Origin: Deinandra increscens subsp. villosa
Taxonomy: Eukaryota > Streptophyta > Magnoliopsida > Asterales > Asteraceae
DNA length: 64,000 nucleotides
Reading direction: 5' to 3'
Assembly: GCA_039602395.1 (NCBI GenBank)
Contig: JBCNJP010000027.1
Location: 39,462,986-39,526,985 of the forward strand
Within the stretch, counting starts at the first letter, position 1. Every line of letters begins with the position of its first letter. Below, one piece after another: positions 46,021 to 56,569 of the stretch. The position numbers were made by a program, and so were the translations under genes. The notes under the pieces are model-generated. The model was not told the DNA's origin, ran no database searches, and saw nothing but the letters and a program-made list of their open reading frames with translations.

Positions 46021-46356
46021 CTATAATATGATATCTCCGTATGATATGTTCAAGAAGATTGCTTCCACTTTATTATATGTCGTACATGCATAGTTGTTGA
46101 TATATGATTGGTAAAGCTCTAGCATTACCCCCGTCATCAGGAACCTATCTATCTTCATCTTCAAATCATACCATTTCGACGTGAGCATATCTTGTGTACA
46201 CGTGTCATCTCCAACCATCAAGTGGAAATGCGTTTTTACGCGTTTCCAAAAGCCCAAAGACTAGCTAGAGCCCGTATTTTTGCTCACATCGACAAACGCT
46301 TGAGCCAACGTTATTTCCTCGTTCGTCTCCCAGCATCGTGGCACTTGTTTAGCCAT
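46021..46356 (-). pseudogene. Myb/SANT-like or PIF/Harbinger-associated protein fragment
   Basis: It starts at 46356 with MAKQVPRCWETNEEITLAQA, FVDVSKNTG, then a stop. After a shift it reads FWKRVKTHFHLMVGD, SKWYDLKMKIDRF and IFLNIS. This follows the pattern of plant proteins often named glutathione S-transferase T3-like, with a Myb/SANT-like domain related to PIF/Harbinger ORF1. It is broken by a stop and a frameshift. Confidence 0.6.
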
Positions 46357-47756
46357 GTCTAAAGATGATGTGATTGATTATGAAGATGGAAGTTTAGGTT
46401 ATAGTGAGAAAATGAAGATGCTGTGAAGATTTTATGAAATGGAATGGTTTTGCACTTGTATAAGAAAACCCAAGCACCCTCATATTCTTTTGTTAAGTAT
46501 AAAAAAATATATATTAAAATGCCTTTTTGATTGTTACAACGATCAAAAGTGCTTTCAACGTTCAATCTGAGCAGTGACTACGCTCACGCACGATGGTTCA
46601 CGCGAGGTATTACGTCAAAGAGGTCGGTATTCCACAATTTAAGAGGGCTCACACCCCCTCTCATGACAACCACATCTCATACCCTAACAAACTAAGCACA
46701 AGAGACACCTCTTTCTTACCAAAAGTTTCATAGATCACAACTCATCATTCAACATAGTACAAAATTTAGTTACTACATACAATTGCATAATATGAGATAA
46801 AATACCAAAATCCTCCAATTTGATCAATGCATGACCATTTCACTTGATCCCGTACTCTTCATTTTTTACATAACACATATGTAACATATCAACAATTGTT
46901 TTCTATCCACTATTTTCATCAAAATGATGAAAACACTCTCTCTTTTTTCTCCATTTCTCAAAGACTGATAGTATTTTAACGGTTAAAGTTAAATAAAAGA
47001 AACAAAATCACACATGCATTCAGTTAGGGCGTCTCGGAGGCATTTAATGAAACTATTGCATTATAATTGGTTGCCTCCTAGGAGGGTGCGGTGTTTCTGC
47101 TCAGTATGTTTGGCCCAAATAGCTTCTTGACAACACTCCGTCCAATATAATCGACAGATACTCAACACTTATCAATTATCATGCCTCAAATATTTGACTA
47201 AACATTTCTTTATATATAAAAGATTGAAAATTTAAATCATATAATTAATAAAAAAACTAGTTTAAATTTAAAAAAAGGAAAAAAAGGAGTAAATTACATT
47301 TTGCGTCCCTGACGTTTGCGCATTGTTGCTACCTGAGTCCAATTTTCAGATTATTAGCATATTTCGCCTGACGTTTGTGTTTTGTTGCCAAGTGAGTCCC
47401 TAGGACAAACGGGGTTAATTTTTTCATTTAACTCTTAGGGTATATTAGTCATTTCATATATAAGGGACTGTTTATGTAAATTTATATAATTAACTCAATT
47501 AATTAATATTGAGGACTAAATGTGTAATTTACTAAAGAAAGAACTAAATGTGTAATTCATATATACATACATGCATACAAACAGTTAGAAAAAGAAAAGA
47601 GAAAGAGGAAAAGGAGACGACTGACGAGCGGCTACTGGCTACTAACGACCGGCGACCTACGAACTCTCCTGTCATCATCCTCGTAATCTTCGAACTTCGG
47701 TTTACCAACGGTGGCCTGAATCTGAATCCGGTTTTGAAACTGAAGTTATCCCGGGG
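46357..47756. other. Intergenic DNA, no gene seen
   Basis: AT-rich. A stretch at about 47290-47470 (GCGTCCCTGACGTTTGCG ... GCCTGACGTTTGTG) has internal repetition and looks like a dispersed element, but ends were not resolved. Confidence 0.4.
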
Positions 47757-48351
47757 TGTTAGAGCATATTCCTATGCTACGTTGTGTCTCGTGTATTGTA
47801 TCTAGACTAGAGCGTCTTTGTGAGTCATATAGTCAACATACCAAGATGGTTGTACCATATGGTCCACCGTACCAGTTGGTACGGGCATACCAACTGGTCC
47901 GCAAGATGGTACGTCAGCCAGTATGTAAGTGACTATAAATAGTTCGTGTTAGAGAGAGTTAAGTAGTTCTATCATTCTCATCTTCTTAACTGTGTGTAAC
48001 TGAGTGTGTTTCTCTCTCTAGTCTGTAACTCTTAGTGAATCAATAAAGCAAAGCTTTATTTACATCGTGTTCATTCTCGATTTACCAAATCATGCAGTAG
48101 TAAGATCCCTCTATGGTTTTACAAGTGGTATCAGAGCAATCCAGGTTGCTCTACTGCTTTGATTTGGTCCATTTCGAAATTTTAGAGATAGAAAGTTTGG
48201 GTTTGAGTCGTTTTTCATCAATTTTTCTCAATTCTGAGTGATTTCGAGGTCAAAGATGAATTCTGAGTGTTCCTAGAGTGTTTTCACACCTCACTGATCC
48301 AATTTCCAGCTCAAACAGTTCAGAATTTGAAAGTTTGATCGATCTCAGGTT

Positions 48352-48647
48352 GGTACGCCACTGGTACGCCACTGGTACGCTGCTGGTACGCAAGGCAATA
48401 TTCATAAGTTTCTGGTACGCTGAACTTTGGTACGCTAGGCAATCTTCAAAGTTGGTACGCGACGGGTAATTTTTGGTACGCTGGCAGTTACGTCGTACCA
48501 GTCTAGTCTGGTACGCTACAAATTGTGGTACGCTGGGTTGATCTGGTCCGTAGGTGGTACGCCTGAGAATTTTGGTCCGTGTGTGGTACGGTTGTAGAAT
48601 GTGGTACGCTGAATTTGGTCTGGTACGGAGATCGGTTTTTTGGTACG
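48352..48647 (+). repeat. Array of 15 GGTACG words in the retrotransposon leader
   Basis: GGTACG occurs exactly at 48352, 48363, 48374, 48385, 48414, 48429, 48454, 48475, 48510, 48527, 48556, 48585, 48603, 48622 and 48642. Two GGTCCG and one CGTACC also occur. Spacing is irregular (10-35 bp). The array lies between the PBS and the gag start. The LTR itself also has paired GGTACG/CGTACC words near 47870-47915. Confidence 0.9.
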
Positions 48648-48855
48648 TTGGCAGAAAGTGGTGTTCACTAAAACTAACGTAACTTGAGAACTGTTAAGAG
48701 TTACGGGATCTAATACCATCCAAAACGTTCGTCTCTACAAGATCTATACATTTACTCGCCTAACGGCCAGTATCCTCCGGTTTGACCCCCAAAATCCGCT
48801 TGGAAGACCTCCGTTTTTTAGTTTGAAGTTTTGACATTCGATTTTTAACTTCAAG

Positions 48856-51800
48856 ATGAGTGATTTTCAAGCGTTTTCAGCTATGCAAACTTCAATGCAA
48901 GCCATGATGAACTATGATAATGAAATCAGAAGAACTCAGAAAGTTCCTAAATTACTTCGATTGGAAGATTATCATAACTGGAAGAAAAGATTTGAATCTT
49001 ACATATACTCACAAGATGTTGATTGTTGGATTCCGAATGAAAAACAATATGAGTATCCTTTGATTGCTAATATTTTACCAAAATCGATAAGTGATTTTGA
49101 GCCTGAAGAAAAGAAGGTATTTGCAAGAGAATAGAAAACTTATAGTTTTCTGACAATGGCATTACCCAAAGATTTGATGCATCAATTTTCCAACTTCGAA
49201 ACAATTATGGGATGCTATTAAAGAAAGATGTGAGGGTAATGATCAGTACAAAAACACTCGAAAGAAAGTTTTGAAGAAAGAGTTTGACAATTTCAGGCTT
49301 TGTGAGAATGAGAAGATCATAGATTTGATTGCAAAGTTTTCACATTTGATCAATGAACTTGACATTTCAGGTGTTAAGAAAGAAAATGATAAATTAAAGG
49401 AGAAATTCCTGGAAGCTCTACTCGAAAAGTGGGAGAATTTTGTGATGATGTTGTCTAATGATCCAAACTACTCAAGTTGGACATTCAATTAGTTGATAAG
49501 CAAATTGCAAGCTCGGGAAATGGAATTACTTATAAAAAAAGTCAGCAACTCCATCTGTTCAGAATCCTGAAGTATATTTTGGAGAGAACTCTGCTACTGT
49601 GCATGCTAACACAAAATCACATTCTATTTCAAGCAGTAATCCACCATTAACAGCATTTCTTGCTAGAAAGTCTGAGAATATTGGTTATTCTTCGGGTTGC
49701 AGTTTTACTATTCCTAATAGGTCATCAAGCAAATCTACTTCTAATCAAACAACTGAAGATCTAGCTGCTTTGTTATCTGCTTTCATATCATCTTCGTCTG
49801 GATCCATATTTAGTCAACTTGTAATTCTGGTTTGGTTCCAGAGGATCTAAAACAGATGGATGATGATCAGCTGCATAAATTAGATCTGTAATGGCAGTTT
49901 GCTGTGGTAGTGGAGAGATGAAGGAGATTCATGAAGAAACATGGCCAGACATCTATTTTTTAGGGAGGAAATCTTGGTCTGGATAAGTCAAAGCTTAAAT
50001 GTTTCAAATGTTCCAAATTTGGACATTTTGCTCAAGAATGCAAGCAATCATCTTCTAAACCAAGTACTTCGGATAATCATGACCATAATAAATATGCAAA
50101 AGCACTAGTGTCCGAGGAAGGATATGATTGGGCTAAGGATTTTCCAGATGAATCTGCATTTTTAGTTCATTCTCCAAAAAATTATGCATTGATGGCTACT
50201 ATGCAACATGAATCAAGTGAGTCTGAATCTCAAACAAGTGCATCTGATACGAGTGATTCTGAAGTTAGTGGATATGAGTCAACATGTGAATTTTGTGCTA
50301 AAAAGGAAAGAAATATTCGAGAATTGATTTCTGAAAAGAAAGGGTTGATTGTTGAACATGAGAAGAAAGAAGCAGAGATAGAAGGTTACAAAAGAAAGCG
50401 TGAGGTTTCTGATGAGACTTTCAAAGCTAATGAAATGTTGGAACAAGAAAAAAAGGTGTTGATAGAAGAGGTTTTAGAGCTAAAAGCAAGATTGTATGAG
50501 ATGGTTAGTGTCAATAAAGAACAGATTTTGAAGTTACAAAATGAAAATGCTGAGTTAGTTACAAAGGTTGAAGAATGGGAGTTCGAAGCAAAGGATGCTA
50601 TTAGAGATTTTGATGCCTTGTATAAGAAATCTAAAGCAAGAGTGGAATCACTTCTGATTACCAATTTTGAACTTCAGAAAGCTTATGATGAACTCATGGT
50701 TTCGAACAATGATTATAAAGTTCTCCAGTCAAAATTACAAGATAAAGTCACCGATCTGACAAAAGAAAACAAATTGTTGACAAGAAATGTAGAAATTTAT
50801 CAAGGAAATGTGGAAAAAGTTACACAGGAAATGTTTGATGCTCATGATAAAGTGAGAAGAAAAAAGTCTTTGTCTAACAGAGTTTCAGAACAACTGAAAG
50901 AATCAGAAAAGGCTTTGGGTGAAGCGCAGAAAAAGATAGCAGATTTAAATGTTCAAATTCTGGATTTGAATCGTCAACTAAATAACTTGAAGAATTCACA
51001 CTCGTTCACAAGTTATTTGTGCAACGAAGAGAATTTCAAAAAAGTGTTTGGTGGAGAAGAATTCAATCAATTACCACCCCCATTAGTTCAAACTGATCCT
51101 CTGGCGGATGTCAAATTTTCTGACATAATTGGTGATTTTTCTGAATTTGTTCCTACGAAATCTGAGAAGAAGAAATCCACATATCCGAACAAGAAAGTGG
51201 AAAAGGAGGAAAGTCTACTTGATAAATCGTCATCAAAGTTTGTTTCTGGTGGGTTTATTTCTGCTGATAAGGTGATTGAGAAAAATGAGGGTTTGTTGAC
51301 TGAAGCATAAATTGCTGCTAAGTTGGTTGAAGCCAACAAATTATAGGATATCAAAGCTGTATTTTCTCAAATGGCTAATGATGGTGTTTCTGGTTCTCAA
51401 GCTGAATTGTCCAAATCAGGTTCCAAACGTTCTGGGTTGGGATACAAGAATCAGAAATCTGAGAAGCAGAATAAGAAGAATATGCTTAAGAAAGCTCCAA
51501 AAGAAAAGAAAGACACAAGCTTGGAACAAATATATCATTTGGCTCAAGTGTTTATGTCTACAATGGAAAAGGGATTTAGAGGTAAGATTCAGAAGAAGGA
51601 TTCATCTAAAAGTTCTTCTCGAGATGCTCAAAAAGTTAAGGATTCTTCATCATCTGGGTCAAATTCCACACCTCGAAGTCGTACATCGAAATGGGTACAT
51701 TCTAACAGATTTCAAAATTTTGATGATATTTCTGATGATTCTGAGTTTATTCATAGATGTCCTTAGTTCAGGACAAATCCCAATCTCAACGATCTTATCG

Positions 51801-52130
51801 TTTGTGCTATCAATGTCGCCGAAAGGGACACATTGCATGAGATTGTCCTAACACTGTAAAAAGTTCATTTTCAAATCAATCTGCCACATTTATTGATGAA
51901 TCAGGCAGGATTTTTACTGAGTCAACACCTTCCAAGCCAAAATCTAAATCAAAACGATTTTTTTAAACTTGATTCAAGTGTTGGTGGTTCATCACATGAT
52001 GATGACTCTATTAAAAATGAAAAAGAAAAAATGCAGTGGCGACCTAAAGTGGTCAGCAAGGCTGCAACCGATTTTGTGGAAGACACTGGTCGACCAGAAG
52101 CTGTGTGCTTCGGGTCATTTGAGTACTAAT
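48856..52130 (+). pseudogene. Long gag-like gene of the gag-only element, broken
   Basis: It starts MSDFQAFSAMQTSMQAMMNY, with a copia gag core (RLEDYHNWKKRFESYI). TAG stops follow near 49132 and 49490. The first zinc knuckle CFKCSKFGHFAQEC is at 50000-50041. A 400-aa open segment (50108-51310) follows, an acidic then heptad-rich coiled coil unusual for gag. Then come a Lys/Ser-rich part and a second knuckle CYQCRRKGHIA*DC (51805-51846). Stops: 51344-51346 (TAG), 51764-51766 (TAG after a 1-nt deletion) and 51838-51840 (TGA), all also in the minus copy, plus a private TAA at about 51308. Confidence 0.85.
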
Positions 52131-53837
52131 CATCTAAAACCAGTGTGCAGGTTTCTTCAAGAAGACCTATTGGTGTTTGTGAAGTTCAAGCTTCCAGTGA
52201 GTGCTGATAGTGGAACCTCCTGCTTAACTTAAATTAAATGCTCCATATTTCAAAATGAAAGTATTTCTGAAAGGTATCAGTATCGATTGGTCAATTTTCT
52301 TTCTTTTATATTCCGTATGTAGTTTAGGGGGAGAAAATTGAAAAACCAAAAATAGTGTTTTTGTTAAAATGAAAATCCAAAAATAGAGTTTTCATTTTAG
52401 GGGGAGAAAAAGGGAAAATACAAAAACATTGAAAAACAGAAAATACAAAAACATTGAAAAAATGAGAAATTGTATCCGACATATTTGGGAAATGATGGTA
52501 CATTGGATTACGTGTCTGACTCGTGGATAAATTAGATGAAAAAACCATAAGATCATTGTTTGATGTGCTTGGTAGGCTCGACATTAAATCAGAAAGTATT
52601 CAGATGTGATAAACACATTAAGTACTAATGCTTGAACAAGTGGACAACATCTTGATGCATATCTCATGATATATCAAGAAAAAATATGTGAAAAAGAAAA
52701 GGAGAAATCACTGTGTAAACATGTGTTCATTTTGCAAAGATTTAAACTTGTTTGATTTTCTTTATTCTGTCAAACGATCGGACTTTCTTTGCGTATTGAA
52801 AGATCGACCTGATTGTTGTTCGTTTGACGTTCTGCTTTATTTTCTTTGGTGTTTCGTATAACTCATCGGACTTTCTCTGCGTGTACTGGAGTACCGACCT
52901 GATTGTTGTTGGGTTATACAATTTCAACTTGTTTTATTTTCTTATTTTGTTAAATCCGAGGCCTTATCTGCGTATCGAAAGATCGACCTTAAGGTAAACG
53001 ATTTAACGTTCTTATTTCTTTTTGCATGGAACACAGTTGACTGAATCATGAATACAAGCATTATGTGTTAAATCACAAGTGAAATCACAAAGTGTAATAA
53101 GCAAATACATATCTGTGTATGTCTGATAGCGTCGGGTACACTGGTTAAAGCAAATCTAATCAATACAATAACATATCCAGATGTTATGAGTATGATCGTG
53201 CCTGAGTTTAACTTGGACAAACTATACCAGCAATCGACATGACTTGTGTTTTGAAGTAATTGAAATTGAAGTGTAGTTCAGCATGTCATGACCAATATGA
53301 TCCCAAGTTGTGATCTTTCTTACAAAAGACAAAAATAGTGTCTGTTTCAGTATTGCATTTATATTTCATATCTGATAAAATACAAAAAGATTTAAGTGTG
53401 TTTTAGCATAAACTTAGAAAAATCAAAAAGATTTTCGGTGTGTTTTGATGTAAAGTTTCAAAAAGCCAAAAAGATTTTGTTTCTTATTAGTTTTCGACCG
53501 ATCGATACAAGATACAAAATTATGATTTCAATATTATATCTTGGATTCTCGAAGAGAAGTTTTGCGCCAAGATTAAATTAAATTTCAAAAGAAAAAGAAA
53601 GCCACGTTTCTGTCTTCTGAAATTGCAGGTTTCTGTGTGACAAGACTCAAGCATGGTGAAAGGGGAAGTATGTAATACTTTTCACAAGTGGATCTTGAAG
53701 TTCAAAGATTGTTAAAGCTTGATCCAGCCATGCAAGCTCTATTTCTGACAAGATTTCAAGTTAAAGATCGGACGCAACAATGCTGAAGATTGAAGACTGA
53801 AGTTTAGTTTGATAGATTGATACATAGATACACTACA

Positions 53838-54337
53838 NNNNNNNNNNNNNNNNNNNNNNNNNNNNNNNNNNNNNNNNNNNNNNNNNNNNNNNNNNNNNNN
53901 NNNNNNNNNNNNNNNNNNNNNNNNNNNNNNNNNNNNNNNNNNNNNNNNNNNNNNNNNNNNNNNNNNNNNNNNNNNNNNNNNNNNNNNNNNNNNNNNNNNN
54001 NNNNNNNNNNNNNNNNNNNNNNNNNNNNNNNNNNNNNNNNNNNNNNNNNNNNNNNNNNNNNNNNNNNNNNNNNNNNNNNNNNNNNNNNNNNNNNNNNNNN
54101 NNNNNNNNNNNNNNNNNNNNNNNNNNNNNNNNNNNNNNNNNNNNNNNNNNNNNNNNNNNNNNNNNNNNNNNNNNNNNNNNNNNNNNNNNNNNNNNNNNNN
54201 NNNNNNNNNNNNNNNNNNNNNNNNNNNNNNNNNNNNNNNNNNNNNNNNNNNNNNNNNNNNNNNNNNNNNNNNNNNNNNNNNNNNNNNNNNNNNNNNNNNN
54301 NNNNNNNNNNNNNNNNNNNNNNNNNNNNNNNNNNNNN
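53838..54337. other. Assembly gap of exactly 500 N
   Basis: A placeholder gap that starts just before the expected 3' LTR of the plus copy. Confidence 0.98.
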
Positions 54338-55017
54338 ACACATGCAACCACAAATTCGGATTTTCAAAAGTTAGGGCTTACTAGATTGGGTGAAAATCGC
54401 AGATTTGAGAGAGAAGAGGAGATGATGAAGCTTGCTTGAGTGATATTGCAGCTTGGTTTAGCTCGAATCCACCTCCTAGGGCTCGATTTCTCGAAAATCT
54501 TGAGTGTATGTGTGTGGGCGTTGGAGAACCGTGAAGAGAGAGAGATGGGATGAAGATGATGTCGTGAAGAATGAGGGAGAGGGGAGGAGATGCAAATTTT
54601 TGTGTTTTAAAATAATTACACAATGGCCCCTCATCTTTGCTTTTTAAACATATAAGGTATAAAACTCATTTAAATGGGTTTTTGTTAAAAAGTTATAAAG
54701 TTAAAATTCTAAAAATGTTTCCAAGTGTTTTTAAATTATTTAACATGTAAGATTTAGTCGGGTTACATAAATTTATCATTTATACATGAAAATCCAAATT
54801 TTCACACAAAGCCCGGTTTAGCATAAAAATGCAATTTTTCATATTTAACACATAAGGTCACGAAACGAAGTTACAACCAAGTCACCAAAGTCAAATAACA
54901 AGTAAACATAAGTAAACATGAAATAAATCAAATAACGGGTCTCGGGCTCGCTAACGGAACTAACGGCACTAACGGTAAAAGTTAACGGAGTTAACTCGGG
55001 AAGTTGCGATTGTCACA
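54338..55017 (-). repeat. Partial gypsy-type LTR, minus orientation
   Basis: In element orientation it starts TGTGACAATCGCAACTTCCC at 55017 and runs into the gap. It interrupts the integrase gene that begins at 55018. The TGT...ACA style and AT-rich body fit a gypsy LTR. The other end is not visible. Confidence 0.5.
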
Positions 55018-56374
55018 TAAACAATCAGAATTCAGGGTTGATGAACATGGAGTAGTTTTGTGTGGAAAACGATTGTGTGTGCCAAATGATTCCACTCTTC
55101 GAGAATCGTTATTAGCTGAGGCGCACAGTTCGCCATTTTCTATACACCCAGGATCTACGAAGATGTATCGGGACCTTCGTCAGCACTTTTGGTGGAGTGG
55201 AATGAAGGAGGATGTGGCTAAGTATGTTGGTAGATGTCTTACTTGTCAGCAGGTTAAGATCGAGCATCAGAGAGTTAGTGGTTTGCTTCAGCCGCTACCT
55301 ATTCCGGTATGGAAATGGGATGAATATCTATGGATTTTGTAACAGGGTTACCGAAGACTTTCAAAAGAAATGATGCTATATGGGTTGTTGTCGATAGGTT
55401 AACGAAGTCTGCTCACTTCCTTCCGATTCAAGAGGGATTTTCAGTTAGTAAATTGTCTGAGGTATTTACTGAGGAGATCATAAGGCTTCATGGTACCCCG
55501 TCTTCTATTGTGTCAGATCGAGACCCACGTTTTACTTCTCGTTTTTGGAAAGGTTTTCAAGCAGCATGGGGCACTAAGTTGAAGTTTACTACTGCATTTC
55601 ATCCTCAGACAGACGGTCAGTCAGAGCGCACTATTCAAACACTCGAGGACATGCTACGAGCTTGTGCCTTAGAGTGGACAGGGAACTGGGACGAGTACCT
55701 CTGCTTGGTTGAATTTTCTTACAACAATAGTTGGCAAGCTAGTATTGACATGGCATCGTTCGAGTTACTATATGGACGTAAGTGTAGAGCACCCATATAT
55801 TGGGAAGAGGTTGGTGAAAGGATGATTGAAGGACCCGAGTTAGTTCAGATTACAAATGAAAAAGTCAGTGTTGCCCGGGAAAAACTAAAAGAAGCACAAA
55901 GTAGACAAAAGAGTTACGCGGATCGACATCGTCATGAATTAGAGTTTAATGAGGGTGACTGTGTGTTTCTGAAAGTCTCGCCTTGCCGAGGCATACGTCG
56001 TTTCGGTATTAAAGGAAAACTCAGCCCTAGGTTCATTGGACCATTTGAAATTCTGGATAGGGTTGGAGAATCTTCGTACCGTTTAGCCTTACCACCTCAA
56101 CCTTTTTCATGTGCATAACGTGTTTCACATATCTCTTTTAAGAGGGTATAATTATCATCCGCTTCATGTCGTGAACTATCCGCTCCATCTTGTTCGCGAA
56201 GACTTATCTCTCGAAGAAGAACCTGAAGCTATTCTGGATCGACAAGAACGTGTTATGCGTCGCAAGACTATTCCTTTCGTTAAGGTTCTATGGAAGAATC
56301 ATTCTGGACGTGAAGCTACTTGGGAAATGGAAGATTCAATTCGTTCGCAATATCCTGATCTATTCACATCTTAG
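55018..56374 (+). pseudogene. Ty3/gypsy (chromovirus) integrase with chromodomain, broken
   Basis: Begins inside the integrase zinc-binding region (HSSPFSIHPGSTKMYRDLRQ, CLTCQQVK). The catalytic core has MDFVTGLPK, VSDRDPRFTSRFWK and TAFHPQTDGQSERTIQTLED. A GPFEILDRVG segment follows, then a C-terminal chromodomain-like part (VKVLWKNHSGREATWEME). Frameshifts occur near 55330 and 56105. The layout is that of Tekay/Del chromoviruses. The 5' part is cut by the LTR at 55017. Confidence 0.9.
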
Positions 56375-56569
56375 TACTCCATACTTCTGTCTATTGCATC
56401 TGGTACGTTCTACTTTTGATTTTGACCGTTAAGTATTCGTTTATCCGTTATGTACTAAATGTATGTGTTCAAAGTGGTTGAAGTCATGTTCCATTTCTAA
56501 CATGTCATATTCCGGTTATCCGTACCTAGCAAATTTCGGGGCCGAAATTTCTTTTAAGGGGGTAGAAGT

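Larger units (their letters stand above)
47757..53837 (+). mobile_element. Gag-only LTR retrotransposon, plus-strand copy (3' LTR lost in gap)
   Basis: The 5' LTR is 47757-48123 (367 bp) with TATA box TATAAATA (47934-47941) and AATAAAG near its 3' end. PBS TGGTATCAGAGC starts at 48126. A leader with a GGTACG array (48352-48647) follows, then gag (48856 on) and a long 3' region without protease, integrase, RT or RNase H. The sequence reaches CACTACA just before the purine tract position known from the minus copy and then enters the N gap, so only the 3' LTR is missing. It is a non-autonomous, copia-like family. Confidence 0.88.

Noticed and set aside
48126..48137. tRNA-like match TGGTATCAGAGC as a tRNA gene
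   Set aside because: It is the primer-binding site complementary to initiator tRNA-Met. No cloverleaf is present.
48352..48647. Possible CRISPR-like array
   Set aside because: Repeats are only 6-8 bp, spacing is irregular and the context is a plant retrotransposon leader.
53739..54374. Long open frames crossing 53838-54337
   Set aside because: They consist mostly of N and are not real reading frames.
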